Assembly (NCBI GenBank): GCA_043804635.1
Contig: JAZDIU010000087.1
Location: 59,945 to 123,944, forward strand
Direction of reading: 5' to 3'
Length of the DNA stretch: 64,000 nt
Source of the DNA: JAZDIU01 sp043804635
GTDB taxonomy: Bacteria > Chloroflexota > Dehalococcoidia > Dehalococcoidales > UBA2162
Within the stretch, counting starts at the first letter, position 1; every line of letters starts with the position of its first letter. Under the pieces are notes generated by a model. That model searched no databases. It saw only the letters and a program-made list of their open reading frames with translations, and was not told the origin of the DNA. Position numbers and translations under genes: made by a program. Positions 31,080 to 39,815 of this stretch are shown here, one piece after another.

Positions 31080-31511
31080 ATGTCGCCAATCAAGCTCGAG
31101 GTCATCACTGCGGAACGGCTGGTCTATTCAGACGAGGTAGACATCGTTATTGCCCCCGGCGTCGAGGGCGAACTGGGTGTCCTGCCCCACCACACGCCAT
31201 TGATGACCATGCTCGAACCGGGCGAGTTGATAGTAAGAAAGGGAGGGGAAGAGACCTCGTTGGCTGTCTCTGGTGGATTCCTCGAGGTGAGACCGGATAG
31301 AGTCATAGTCCTGGCTGATGCCGCCGAAAGGTCGGATGAAATTAATCTTGCCCGCGCTGAGGAGGCAAAGAAACGCGCCCAGGAACGCCTGGCTCACCTG
31401 ACTCCTGAAATTAATACGGCTCGCGCCGAGGCAGCTCTCCACCGTGCTCTGACTCGCTTAAAAGTCGCCCAGAAGAGAATCGGGCGGTCACAACCGCCAA
31501 AAGCGAGCTAA
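31080..31511 (+). CDS. atpC: ATP synthase subunit epsilon
   Basis: Subunit epsilon, 143 residues, which binds the central shaft and regulates ATP hydrolysis. The N-terminal beta barrel contains GVEGELGVLPHHTPLMTML, and the C-terminal two-helix part is present (LARAEEAKKRAQERL and ALHRALTRLKVAQKR). The ATG follows the atpD stop without a gap. This is the last gene of the operon; the next gene is convergent, with 14 bases between the stops. Confidence 0.95.
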   Translation: MSPIKLEVITAERLVYSDEVDIVIAPGVEGELGVLPHHTPLMTMLEPGELIVRKGGEETSLAVSGGFLEVRPDRVIVLADAAERSDEINLARAEEAKKRAQERLAHLTPEINTARAEAALHRALTRLKVAQKRIGRSQPPKAS

Positions 31512-31525
31512 CAGCTTTCAACAGC

Positions 31526-32473
31526 TTATCCCGAAGCAGAGACAGTCTGCTTATGTTTAAAGCTCGTTATCAAACGGTAGGTTTGGACTGCAATAACAGC
31601 CATAACAAAGCGCGGCACCCACAGCCAGAAAGCGTTCAAACCCAGGACGGCAAAAAGCGATGGGTCTTCTACGGCAGCGTGATGAATCCCGACGAAAATA
31701 TGTAGGCGCTCCAGATCTTCCTTGGTCAGCTCTCCTTTTTTAGCTTCCTCAGCAACAACCGCTCCACCATAAAGTAAGCCAAAAAGCGTGGCTACTACCC
31801 ACATCATCACCGTCTTCGGCGGGAGACCGAGAATCCTGGCTAAGGGACGGGAAGCCTTTAAAATGTAGTTAATCCAGCCTGACGATTTCAATATATCCAA
31901 CACAATCATAATAACCATAATTATGACGAAAATTTTAATGAGCAGGCTTAATATATTTAAAGCCCAGCTTTTCAGCGCGCCCCAGAATGAGATTTGAACG
32001 GCAATATCGGCTGGTAAAGCGATACTCCGGCTGGTATCACCGAGAAATTGAGAGACGATAAGCACTGTTATGGTTGCTACAACAATTCGAAACACAACTG
32101 ATTTGATGAAGTGAAATCCGGATTTATGTTGAACTACACCTTCCGGGATGAGGTTGTGAGCTATCATACTGAATATGGCGATTAACAGCATTTGCTCCGG
32201 TGAAAACGGCAAAACTGTTATTATCGCAATGACGGCGTATAAATTTACCAGCATTCCGGTGAGGATAGGCAGACCTGCCTGGGCAGGCAGGTTAAGCAGG
32301 TTCATCAGCGGATTTAACAAGAAATCTATTTTGCTCAGCCAGCCGGTCCACTGGAGAACAGCCACCAAAAAAGAGAGGGGGATAACAATCTTGCACATCC
32401 AGATAAAGCTGGACAAACCTTTCTTTACGCCGGCAGTCAATCCCCCTTTAACTCGACTTCGTAAATCGGACAT
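31526..32473 (-). CDS. Nucleoside-recognition (Gate) domain membrane protein
   Basis: A 315-residue membrane protein with about eight helices arranged as two repeats, in the manner of the Gate / nucleoside-recognition domain proteins that include SpmA/SpmB and the FeoB core. Features are the PLMNLLNLPAQAGLPILTGM segment and its counterpart SRPLARILGLPPKTVMMWVVATLFGLLYGGAV. Transported substrate is unknown in most bacteria. It lies 11 bases downstream of trxB on the same strand and may share its transcript. No sporulation genes are nearby, so a spore role is unlikely. Confidence 0.8.
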   Translation of the reverse strand: MSDLRSRVKGGLTAGVKKGLSSFIWMCKIVIPLSFLVAVLQWTGWLSKIDFLLNPLMNLLNLPAQAGLPILTGMLVNLYAVIAIITVLPFSPEQMLLIAIFSMIAHNLIPEGVVQHKSGFHFIKSVVFRIVVATITVLIVSQFLGDTSRSIALPADIAVQISFWGALKSWALNILSLLIKIFVIIMVIMIVLDILKSSGWINYILKASRPLARILGLPPKTVMMWVVATLFGLLYGGAVVAEEAKKGELTKEDLERLHIFVGIHHAAVEDPSLFAVLGLNAFWLWVPRFVMAVIAVQTYRLITSFKHKQTVSASG

Positions 32474-32484
32474 AATTAGTGGGA

Positions 32485-33423
32485 CTACTTCTTTTCTCTA
32501 ATGAATCTTTCGGCATAGATAGCAGCGACGGCGCCATCGCCGGTGGCACCGATTACCTGGTGGATAGAATTGGAGCGTAAATCGCCAGCCGCCAGAACAC
32601 CTGGGACTTCAGTCTCCATCTTTTCATTAGTGATGATATAGCCCCCGCTATCCAGCGAAACCAGTCCTTTCAGATAGTCGGTATTTGGTTTAAACCCAAC
32701 GGCAACAAAGACACCTGAGACTTCTAAAGCGGACTTTTTGCCGGTCTTTATGTTATTTAATTTGAGATGCTTAAGAGTATTCTCGCCTTCAATACTCTCG
32801 ACAACAGTGTTCCATAAAAATTTGATTTTCGGCTCGGCAAAAATTTGTTCCTGAATAATAGGCGTGACGCGCAGTTCCTCCCGGCGGTGAATAAGAGTAA
32901 CGTTCGAGGCAAACTTAGTAAGCTGAATAGCCTCATTAGCAGCCGCATTGCCCCCACCGACGATTGCTACTGGTTTATCGGCGAATAATGCGGCATCGCA
33001 GGTAGCACAGTAAGAAACACCTTTACCGGTAAATTCTACCTCGCCGGGAACATCCAGCTTCTGCCGCTCCGAACCGCTGGCAATAATCACTGCTTTAGCC
33101 GTAAAATTATCTACATCGGTCTTTACTAACTTTTTTGCCTCCATAAGGTCGATACCGGTCACTTCGGCAGTCAGTGTTTCTAAACCAAACTTGGTTGCCT
33201 GCTGATGCATCTGTTTAGTCAGGTCGTAGCCGCTAATTCCGTCGGGAAATCCGGGATAATTTTCCACCAGCTCCGCATTTACTATCTGCCCGCCGACTAT
33301 TGCCCTCTCGATAAGCAGGCTTTTCAACCTGGCTCTTGCCACGTAAATACCGGCACTGAGTCCAGCCGGTCCGCCGCCGATAATAATCACATCGTACTCT
33401 TTGCTTATTTTATCCTCCTGCAT
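32485..33423 (-). CDS. trxB: Thioredoxin reductase
   Basis: FAD/NADPH enzyme of 312 residues that reduces thioredoxin. Two dinucleotide sites are seen (GGGPAGLSAG and VGGGNAAANEA), and the redox-active pair is C139-C142 (SYCATCD). The C-terminal FAD motif is GVLAAGDLR. Start choice is unusual. The ATG at 33423 has no ribosome site and directly abuts a perfect hairpin, whereas AGGAGG occurs just inside the gene (33419-33414), five bases before an ATA codon at 33408. Losing the first five residues would not affect the fold. Thioredoxin is encoded upstream on the same strand. Confidence 0.96.
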   Translation of the reverse strand: MQEDKISKEYDVIIIGGGPAGLSAGIYVARARLKSLLIERAIVGGQIVNAELVENYPGFPDGISGYDLTKQMHQQATKFGLETLTAEVTGIDLMEAKKLVKTDVDNFTAKAVIIASGSERQKLDVPGEVEFTGKGVSYCATCDAALFADKPVAIVGGGNAAANEAIQLTKFASNVTLIHRREELRVTPIIQEQIFAEPKIKFLWNTVVESIEGENTLKHLKLNNIKTGKKSALEVSGVFVAVGFKPNTDYLKGLVSLDSGGYIITNEKMETEVPGVLAAGDLRSNSIHQVIGATGDGAVAAIYAERFIREKK

Positions 33424-33460
33424 GCCAAAAAGTAAGATACTTTTTGGCGGGTGTTCACCC
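33424..33460 (-). promoter_or_regulatory. Two adjacent hairpins in front of trxB
   Basis: GCCAAAAAGTA (33424-33434) and TACTTTTTGGC (33438-33448) form a perfect 11-bp stem with a three-base loop, ending exactly at the trxB ATG. Next to it GGGTG-TT-CACCC (33449-33460) forms a second small palindrome. On the transcribed strand no T-run follows, so this is more likely a translational or processing element than a terminator. Confidence 0.6.
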
Positions 33461-33520
33461 TTTCAAGAAAAATTTAACCTCTCCATTTTCTGGTGGGGAC
33501 AGGCTTTTCAGCTCTCTACA

Positions 33521-33847
33521 TTAAGTAAGCGCGGAATCAAGAAGTCGCTTCAACTCTGGTTTAGGCCGGAAGCCGGTTACGTGTGATACGGGTGCTCCGT
33601 TCTTAAAGATAAGAAGTGTGGGAATACTCATCACATTAAATTTGGCAGCAGTCTTCTGATTCTGGTCGACATCGACCTTGAAGAAACTTATTTTCTGGTC
33701 GTATTCCTGAGCCAGCTCATCCAGAACGGGAGCCACCATCTGACAGGGACGGCACCAGGTTGCCCAAAAATCGACAAGGACCGGATTCTTTGCCTTCATA
33801 ACTTTTTGTTCAAAATTAGCATCATCGATAGGAACCGGCTTACTCAT
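33521..33847 (-). CDS. trxA: Thioredoxin
   Basis: Thioredoxin of 108 residues with active site WCRPC (C32, C35) in the FWATWCRPC context and the cis-proline segment MSIPTLLIF. Arg replaces the usual Gly between the cysteines, which is found in some thioredoxins. The ATG at 33847 is chosen because GGAGGGGAAGA lies just upstream and the domain begins there; it overlaps the end of plsX by 8 bases. trxB follows after about 100 bases, so reductase and substrate are made together. The same system could serve the arsenate reductase at 55 kb (inference). Confidence 0.95.
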   Translation of the reverse strand: MSKPVPIDDANFEQKVMKAKNPVLVDFWATWCRPCQMVAPVLDELAQEYDQKISFFKVDVDQNQKTAAKFNVMSIPTLLIFKNGAPVSHVTGFRPKPELKRLLDSALT

Positions 33848-34829
33848 TCTTCCCCTCCGACGTTTTGATAGACCCTCGTTCCGCTGTCTGTTTAGCCAGA
33901 CCGACGGCATTCTTGATTGCTGTAGCCTGACTGCGACCGTGACATATGATGATATTACCGTTTACCCCGAGAAGGCAGGCACCACCATACTCCCGGTAAT
34001 CCAATTTCTTCGACCACGAGTCCATCCCGATATTACGGTGTGCTACTTGCTGCGAGAGGCTATAGGCTTTGGAAAAGGTCTGTCCTATCTGGGTTAGAGA
34101 GTGCAACCAGTTAGTACCAAAGCCTTCGAGAGTTTTAAGCACGATGTTACCGGTAAAACCATCGGTAACTATCACATTTGCCTTACCAGTCGCTATATCC
34201 TGTCCTTCTATATTGCCGATAAAATTCAAGCCACTCTGTTTAAGAAGGGGGTAAGTCTCTTTGGTTAGACGATTGCCCTTAGTCTCTTCTTCACCATTAC
34301 TTAATAAGCCGACTTTAGGTTTCTCAACACCCAGGACTTTCTCGGCATAGCTGGCGCCCATCTGGGCAAATTGCACCAAATGTTCCGGCCGGCAATCAGC
34401 GTTAGCCCCGGCATCGATAAGAAGAGTCGGAGTAGCCGTGAAGGCAAGAATGCTGGCTATCGCCGGGCGTTCGATACCCTCGCTTTTACCCAGGATGCCC
34501 AATGCTGCAACGAATACGGCGCCGGTACTACCGGCAGATAAAAACGCTGAGGCGAAACCCTTCTTCACCAGACCGACACCCACGACAATAGATGAATCCG
34601 GTTTGTTCTTGATGGCTTCTACGGGATGCTCGTTAAATTCAATAACCTGGCTGGCGTCGATAATAGTAATACCCAGTTTATCTTGAAAGCGCCCGGCAAG
34701 CACCGAGAGAATTTCTTTCCGTCCAATCAGAGCGATTTCTACCTTATATTCTTCGGCGGCTTTAATCACTCCCTTCACTATTTGATGTGGAGCGTAATCA
34801 CCACCCATAGCATCTACGGCAATAATCAT
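33840..34829 (-). CDS. plsX: Phosphate acyltransferase PlsX
   Basis: Enzyme of 329 residues that makes acyl-phosphate from acyl-ACP at the start of phospholipid synthesis. Motifs are IAVDAMGGDYAP at the N terminus, FLSAGSTGAVFVA, LIDAGANADCRPEHLVQFA, and NIEGQDIATGKANVIVTDGF. ATG preceded by GGAGGAGA. It is the first gene of a minus-strand run with trxA and trxB. A TATAAT box for it is at 34860-34865, with no convincing -35. Confidence 0.95.
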   Translation of the reverse strand: MIIAVDAMGGDYAPHQIVKGVIKAAEEYKVEIALIGRKEILSVLAGRFQDKLGITIIDASQVIEFNEHPVEAIKNKPDSSIVVGVGLVKKGFASAFLSAGSTGAVFVAALGILGKSEGIERPAIASILAFTATPTLLIDAGANADCRPEHLVQFAQMGASYAEKVLGVEKPKVGLLSNGEEETKGNRLTKETYPLLKQSGLNFIGNIEGQDIATGKANVIVTDGFTGNIVLKTLEGFGTNWLHSLTQIGQTFSKAYSLSQQVAHRNIGMDSWSKKLDYREYGGACLLGVNGNIIICHGRSQATAIKNAVGLAKQTAERGSIKTSEGKNE

Positions 34830-34939
34830 TCTCCTCCGTTTCTATAAACAATAACCTTTATTATAACTTAACAAAATGGGGATTACTAGATAAAAGCACA
34901 ACTCTAAAAATTAAAACGACCTCGTTAAATTCAGAGATA

Positions 34940-34968
34940 TTGCCTATCAAACTTCCTTGTGATATACT
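34940..34968 (+). promoter_or_regulatory. Promoter for the nusA-infB operon
   Basis: TTGCCT (34940-34945), a 17-bp spacer and TATACT (34963-34968). Transcription would begin near 34975, so the hairpin at 34981 lies at the extreme 5' end of the message. Confidence 0.75.
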
Positions 34969-34980
34969 CTAACTATGGAG

Positions 34981-35006
34981 AAGTGGGTTTTTATTCCCAC
35001 TTTTTT
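34981..35006 (+). terminator. Leader hairpin with T-run in front of nusA (possible attenuator)
   Basis: AAGTGGG (34981-34987), an 8-base loop and CCCACTT (34996-35002), continuing in a run of T. It has the form of an intrinsic terminator but sits a few bases after the predicted start site and 30 bases before the nusA ATG, so it could control read-through into the operon. NusA itself enhances termination at such sites, which makes feedback possible (inference). Confidence 0.6.
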
Positions 35007-35035
35007 GTTGTAGGGACTAACGGAGGTTCCGATTT

Positions 35036-36415
35036 ATGAAGAGCGATTTTTTGCTCGCTATAACACAACTTTCGGCTGAAAAAAATTTGCCTAAAGAAGT
35101 GGTTATCGGTGCGGTCGAATCCGCGCTGGTCTCGGCTTACCGGAAAGAGGCTTTCGTCCCTAACCAGAACATCTCAGTCAAGATAAGTAATACCACTGGC
35201 AAGGTGGAAGTATGGGCTGAAAAGGTTGTTGCCGAAAAAGTCAATGATAGCCGCCAGGAAATATCTCTGAATGATGCCCGCCGACTCAGGTCGGATATAC
35301 AAATCGGCGAGTCCATAATAGTAGAATCTACTCCGGCTAATGCCGGGCGTATTGCTGCCCAAACGGCAAAGCAAGTTATTCTGCAACGACTACACGAAGC
35401 CGAACACGGTGCCATACTGGAAGAATTCGCCGGTAAGGAAGGTGAAATCATCAGCGGGCCGGTGCGGCGTGTCGAAGGGAAGCAGGCATTTATCGATTTA
35501 GGCAGGGCCGAAGCACTGTTGCCGCCGAACGAGCAGATGCCTAACGAAAGATACCGGGTAGGACAACGGCTTAAAGTTTACCTCTTAGAAGTGGCGCGCA
35601 CGCCCAAGGGTTCTCGGCTAGTAGTTTCGCGCTCGCACCCCGATTTACTGCGGCGGCTTTTCGAACTGGAAGTGCCCGAGGTCCTAAAGGGCAATGTAGA
35701 AATAAAGGCAATTGCTCGCGAAGCTGGTTACCGGAGTAAGGTAGCTGTCGCCGCAAAACAGGAAGGCATCGACCCGGTAGGCTGTTGTGTCGGGCTGCGC
35801 GGCATCAGGATACAAAACATAGTTAGCGAGTTAGGCGGCGAAAAAATAGACGTGGTCGCATGGAGCCACGATGATTCCGCTTTCATCGCCAACGCGCTAA
35901 GTCCGGCGCAAATTTTGGGTGTTCACCTCAACCAGAAAGAAAAAATAGCCACAGCCATCGTCCCCGATAAACAACTTTCGCTGGCTATCGGCAAAGAGGG
36001 TCAGAATGCTAGGCTGGCAGCTAAACTCACCGGATGGAAAATCGATATCAAGAGCGCTTCAGTAGAAGAGGCAGAAAGAGCAGCCCGAGGACCTGAAGCT
36101 ATTGAAGAAGTCACTATTCCGGAAACACCTGAGGTTCCCGAAGTCCCTGATGCAGAAGTTCCGGCTGAAGCGCCCGCTGAACCAGTTTTGACACCGGTGG
36201 AAGCGACTGCCGGACCTATAGTCCCTGCCTCCATTCTGGTTACTCCTGCACCTTCGCTCCGGTTTGCCGAAGATATTTTTATACCTGTTCCCCCAAAACC
36301 TGATTCAAAACCAGCCAAGAAGAAAAAGAAGCGGGAAAAAGATACTGGCGAGGGTGCTCGACCGAGAAAGCGCCGTGCAAAAGATGAATCCACAGATACC
36401 GATGAGGAATATTAA
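35036..36415 (+). CDS. nusA: Transcription termination/antitermination factor NusA
   Basis: A 459-residue protein that binds RNA polymerase and nascent RNA. Domains in order: N-terminal polymerase-binding domain (1-125), S1 (about 130-200, EGEIISGPVRR), and two KH domains (about 205-345, GCCVGLRGIRIQNI and LAIGKEGQNARLAA). The E. coli-type acidic repeats are absent. In their place is a Pro/Glu-rich stretch (about 360-405) and a strongly basic tail (KPAKKKKKREK ... RPRKRRAK), which may add RNA binding. A strong ribosome site (CGGAGG) precedes the ATG. No rimP lies upstream, although it normally heads this operon. Confidence 0.95.
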   Translation: MKSDFLLAITQLSAEKNLPKEVVIGAVESALVSAYRKEAFVPNQNISVKISNTTGKVEVWAEKVVAEKVNDSRQEISLNDARRLRSDIQIGESIIVESTPANAGRIAAQTAKQVILQRLHEAEHGAILEEFAGKEGEIISGPVRRVEGKQAFIDLGRAEALLPPNEQMPNERYRVGQRLKVYLLEVARTPKGSRLVVSRSHPDLLRRLFELEVPEVLKGNVEIKAIAREAGYRSKVAVAAKQEGIDPVGCCVGLRGIRIQNIVSELGGEKIDVVAWSHDDSAFIANALSPAQILGVHLNQKEKIATAIVPDKQLSLAIGKEGQNARLAAKLTGWKIDIKSASVEEAERAARGPEAIEEVTIPETPEVPEVPDAEVPAEAPAEPVLTPVEATAGPIVPASILVTPAPSLRFAEDIFIPVPPKPDSKPAKKKKKREKDTGEGARPRKRRAKDESTDTDEEY

Positions 36416-36704
36416 GCATGTTCCCATGCGTACTTGCCTGGCTTGCCGCCAGGTGAAAACAAAGGGCGAATTAACCCGGCTAGTCCGCCTTTCTAGCGGC
36501 GTTGTGGAAGTCGATACCAGTGGTAAAAAGTCGGGTCGGGGGACTTATTTATGCCGGTCGCAAGTATGCTGGGAGACCGGACTTAAAGGCGGTCGGCTAG
36601 AACATTCCCTGAAAACGACTCTTACTCGGGAAAACCGGGAGCAGCTAAGCAAATTTAGCCAGGACCTTCTTCGAGGAGAAACACGTGGTAAGCAGACCGG
36701 GTAA
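36402..36704 (+). CDS. ylxR: YlxR (DUF448) RNA-binding protein
   Basis: Protein of 100 residues with the DUF448/YlxR signature: KHVPMRTCLACRQVKTKGEL at the N terminus and GRGTYLCRSQVCWE in the middle. It is usually encoded between nusA and infB, as here, and is a nucleoid- or RNA-associated protein with a role in gene expression. The ATG at 36402 overlaps nusA by 14 bases; the ATG at 36426 is possible but would cut into the family N terminus. The last 20 bases overlap infB. The four cysteines may bind zinc. Confidence 0.9.
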   Translation: MRNIKHVPMRTCLACRQVKTKGELTRLVRLSSGVVEVDTSGKKSGRGTYLCRSQVCWETGLKGGRLEHSLKTTLTRENREQLSKFSQDLLRGETRGKQTG

Positions 36705-38484
36705 CGCTAAAAGCGGCCCACCGCAAAAATCGCGTTCTATTGAACTCCCGAACGCTTTAAGCGTTAGGGAGTTATCTGAGCTATTGGATGTTAGCCCGGT
36801 AAATATTATCAAACAACTGATGAGAACCGGCATAATGGCTAACATTAACCAGGTCATCGGGTATGACTCAGCCGTTTCGGTTGCCACCGGCCTTGGCTTT
36901 GAAGTCCGCCAGCAAGCTCAGGCGACTCGAAAATCGCCTATCAGGGAGCTTAAGCAAAAACAACTTCAACCCGGGAAGGAAACCGCCGGATTTAAAACAA
37001 GACCGCCGGTAGTCACCGTTATGGGCCACGTCGACCACGGAAAAACCAGATTACTCGATGCCATCCGTAAGACTAATGTAATGGCGACGGAAGCCGGAGG
37101 TATCACTCAACATATCGGTGCTTACCAGGTAGAAGTCGCCGGCCATAAGGTCACTTTTCTGGATACTCCCGGTCACCAGGCTTTTACCGCTATGCGGGCA
37201 CGCGGAGCTCAGGTAACCGATGTTGCGATTCTAGTGGTTGCTGCCGATGACGGAGTTATGCCGCAAACGCTGGAAGCTATAGACCACGCCCGGGCCGCCG
37301 GAGTCCCGATTATTGTGGCTTTAAACAAAATCGATAAACCCGAAGCTAACCCGGAACGGGTCAAGCAGCAGTTAGCTGACGCCGGTTTAGTTATCGAAGA
37401 ATGGGGAGGCGAGACCCTTTGCATTCCGGTTTCTGCGAGGGAGAATAAAGGTATTCCCCAGCTTCTCGAGAGCATCCTGCTCGTCGCCGAGATGGAAGAC
37501 CTTAAAGCCGACCCGAACCGACCAGCGGCTGGAATAGTCATAGAAGCCGAGCTAGATAAAACAAAAGGACCTCTAGCTACCGTGCTGGTCAATAACGGCA
37601 CCCTTCGGATTGGCGATACCCTGGTAGTCGGTAACACCTGGGGTAGGGTAAAAGCTATGTTCAATGACGAGGGTAAGCAGATAAGACGAGCCGGCCCCTC
37701 TACGCCGGTAGTAATCCTTGGCTTGAATAATGTTCCTCAAGTAGGCGATAGCCTGGCGGTTGTTGCCGATGAAAAACTGGCAAAGAGCCTAATTCAAGAA
37801 CCAAAAGCAGAACAAAAAGCAGTATCACAAAAATCGGTAAATCTTAGCAATCTATTCGACCAGGTCAGCGCTGGTCAGGTAAAAGAGTTAAACATTATTC
37901 TGGAAACTGACGTCCAGGGCAGCATCGAACCCATCCGGAACTCACTGGAACAGCTATCAACGGATGAGGTCAAGGTCAGGATTATTCGCACCGCTAGCGG
38001 CACTATTACCGAGAGCGACGTTATGTTAGCTATCGCATCGAAGGGTATTATTATCGGTTTTAATACTACTGCCGAACCGGGAGCACAGAAGCTGGCTGAA
38101 TTAGAGGGTATCAGCATACGTTACTACAACGTTATCTACAATATGGTCGACGATGTCAGCAAGGCTCTTAAAGGTATGCTGAAACCAGCTAAAATTGAAG
38201 TTACCGAAGGACAGGCAGAAGTGAGAGCAGTGTTCCCAATGGGCAAAACAGCAAAGATAGCTGGCGTATATGTCACCGAGGGTAAAGTCAGCCGAGGCGC
38301 CTCTGTCCGAGTGCGACGTCAGAACAAAATAATCGCCGACTCCACCGTCTCCAGCCTTAAACGGTTCAAAGAAGATGCCAGAGAAGTAGCCGCCGGTTAT
38401 GAGTGCGGTGTGGGCATCCAGGACTTCAACGACATCCAGGTAGGCGACATATTAGAATTTTATAGGATTACGGAAGCCGCCTGA
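36685..38484 (+). CDS. infB: Translation initiation factor IF-2
   Basis: GTPase of 599 residues that brings initiator tRNA to the 30S subunit. G motifs are GHVDHGKT (114-121), DTPGH and NKID. The C-terminal EF-Tu-like and IF2-C domains are complete. The N terminus is short: one IF2-N-type domain (about 18-75, LPNALSVRELSELLDVS) with little linker, compared with about 890 residues in E. coli. It starts with GTG after GAGGAG, inside the end of ylxR. Confidence 0.97.
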   Translation: MVSRPGNAKSGPPQKSRSIELPNALSVRELSELLDVSPVNIIKQLMRTGIMANINQVIGYDSAVSVATGLGFEVRQQAQATRKSPIRELKQKQLQPGKETAGFKTRPPVVTVMGHVDHGKTRLLDAIRKTNVMATEAGGITQHIGAYQVEVAGHKVTFLDTPGHQAFTAMRARGAQVTDVAILVVAADDGVMPQTLEAIDHARAAGVPIIVALNKIDKPEANPERVKQQLADAGLVIEEWGGETLCIPVSARENKGIPQLLESILLVAEMEDLKADPNRPAAGIVIEAELDKTKGPLATVLVNNGTLRIGDTLVVGNTWGRVKAMFNDEGKQIRRAGPSTPVVILGLNNVPQVGDSLAVVADEKLAKSLIQEPKAEQKAVSQKSVNLSNLFDQVSAGQVKELNIILETDVQGSIEPIRNSLEQLSTDEVKVRIIRTASGTITESDVMLAIASKGIIIGFNTTAEPGAQKLAELEGISIRYYNVIYNMVDDVSKALKGMLKPAKIEVTEGQAEVRAVFPMGKTAKIAGVYVTEGKVSRGASVRVRRQNKIIADSTVSSLKRFKEDAREVAAGYECGVGIQDFNDIQVGDILEFYRITEAA

Positions 38485-38514
38485 ACTGATAACTGAAAAC
38501 TAGGGACTTAATAA

Positions 38515-38865
38515 ATGGCACACCGCATCGAACGAGTCAATAGTCTCCTTCGCCGGGAAATCAGCGAACTTTTACAGCGGGAGGTCAATGACCCCAGGCT
38601 CGGTAACTTTATTACTATCACCGATGTCATTACCTCTCCCGACCTTAGAAACGCCCGGGTCTTCGTCAGCTGGATGGGTAATGAAAAAGAAAAGAAAGAT
38701 ACTTTGGATGCTTTAGCTTCGGCAGCAGGTTTCCTACGCCGTGAACTGTCTAATCGCATCAAGCTTAGACATATCCCCGAACTTACCTTCCAATGGGACG
38801 ACTCGATAGAGCGTGGCGACCGTCTTTCACGGCTGATCGACCAATTGACATCAAAGGAAAATTAA
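38515..38865 (+). CDS. rbfA: Ribosome-binding factor A
   Basis: A 116-residue KH-fold protein that matures the 5' end of 16S rRNA and aids cold adaptation. Typical segments are RIERVNSLLRREISELLQRE, VNDPRLGNFITITDV, ARVFVSWMG and LRHIPELTFQWDDSIERG. It lies 30 bases after infB and one base before truB, in the usual operon order. Confidence 0.95.
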   Translation: MAHRIERVNSLLRREISELLQREVNDPRLGNFITITDVITSPDLRNARVFVSWMGNEKEKKDTLDALASAAGFLRRELSNRIKLRHIPELTFQWDDSIERGDRLSRLIDQLTSKEN

Positions 38866-38866
38866 A

Positions 38867-39751
38867 TTGGTTGACGGCATCCTGAATATCGATAAGCCGT
38901 TTGGTCGCACTTCTTTCAGCATAGTCGGTATGGTCAGACGGCTGAGCGGGGAAAAGCGTGTCGGGCACGCCGGCACTTTAGACCCGGCGGCAACGGGTGT
39001 CCTTCCCATCTGCCTCGGACAGGCAACCCGTGTTACCGAGTTTTTTCACGATATGCCTAAAGTCTACCGGGCTGAAATCGAGCTAGGGACTTCCACAGAC
39101 ACCTATGACGCCACCGGACGTATCGTCCAGCAGGGCGACCTATCTCAAATTACCCGCACCCAGTTAGAATCAGCACTCTCCCATTTTCGCGGCGAGATTG
39201 AACAAATACCGCCGATGTATAGTGCGGCGAAGCACCAAGGCAAACCTCTGTATAAGCTGGCACGAGCCGGCGTTTCAGTCGAAAGAAAAAGCCGGCCGGC
39301 AAAAATCTACAATCTGGAACTTTTAGATTTCGAGCTGCCTTTGGTTAAGATAGAAGTAACCTGCGGTAAGGGTGTTTATATTCGTTCCCTGGCTCACGAC
39401 CTGGGACAAGCTCTGGGTTGCGGCGCTCATCTAAAGAGCTTAATCCGCCTCAAATATGGAAACTTCGATATAGATAATGCAATTACAATCTCTCAGCTTG
39501 AAGATGCCTTCAGCTACGGCTACTGGCAAAACTTTATCCATCCCGTAGACAGCGTATTGCTGGATTGGACGGCAATGGTTTTAAGTGAGAACACCGAGCT
39601 AGACATCAAAAATGGATGCCTTTCGGATTTGAAGTCGCCGATGGCAGCAAATCGCTGCCGCGCTTATGATACTGACGGACATTTCTGGGGAGTGCTTCGT
39701 TTCAGTCCAGAAAAATCGCAGTGGCTCCCCGGGAAAATTCTGAAGTCTTGA
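38867..39751 (+). CDS. truB: tRNA pseudouridine-55 synthase TruB
   Basis: Enzyme of 294 residues that makes pseudouridine 55 in the T-loop of tRNA. The catalytic aspartate is D39 in GHAGTLDPAATGVL; the motifs GILNIDKP and KGVYIRSLAHDLG are also present. It starts with a TTG, one base after the rbfA stop, with AAAGGA at a good distance. The C-terminal tail beyond residue 245 looks like a short PUA-type remnant (CRAYDTDGHFWGVLRF). Last gene of the nusA operon. Confidence 0.95.
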   Translation: MVDGILNIDKPFGRTSFSIVGMVRRLSGEKRVGHAGTLDPAATGVLPICLGQATRVTEFFHDMPKVYRAEIELGTSTDTYDATGRIVQQGDLSQITRTQLESALSHFRGEIEQIPPMYSAAKHQGKPLYKLARAGVSVERKSRPAKIYNLELLDFELPLVKIEVTCGKGVYIRSLAHDLGQALGCGAHLKSLIRLKYGNFDIDNAITISQLEDAFSYGYWQNFIHPVDSVLLDWTAMVLSENTELDIKNGCLSDLKSPMAANRCRAYDTDGHFWGVLRFSPEKSQWLPGKILKS

Positions 39752-39815
39752 CAGCTACGTATATTCGGAGTATAGTTCAACAGTCTCAGCAAGGAGGTTA
39801 AAAGTTCCAAACAAA

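Noticed and set aside
33424..33448. Terminator between trxA and trxB
   Set aside because: No T-run follows the stem on the transcribed strand, and the stem ends at the trxB ATG.
35137..36393. Minus-strand frames opposite nusA
   Set aside because: The low-complexity Ser/Gly/Thr products are the reverse of acidic and Pro-rich NusA codons.
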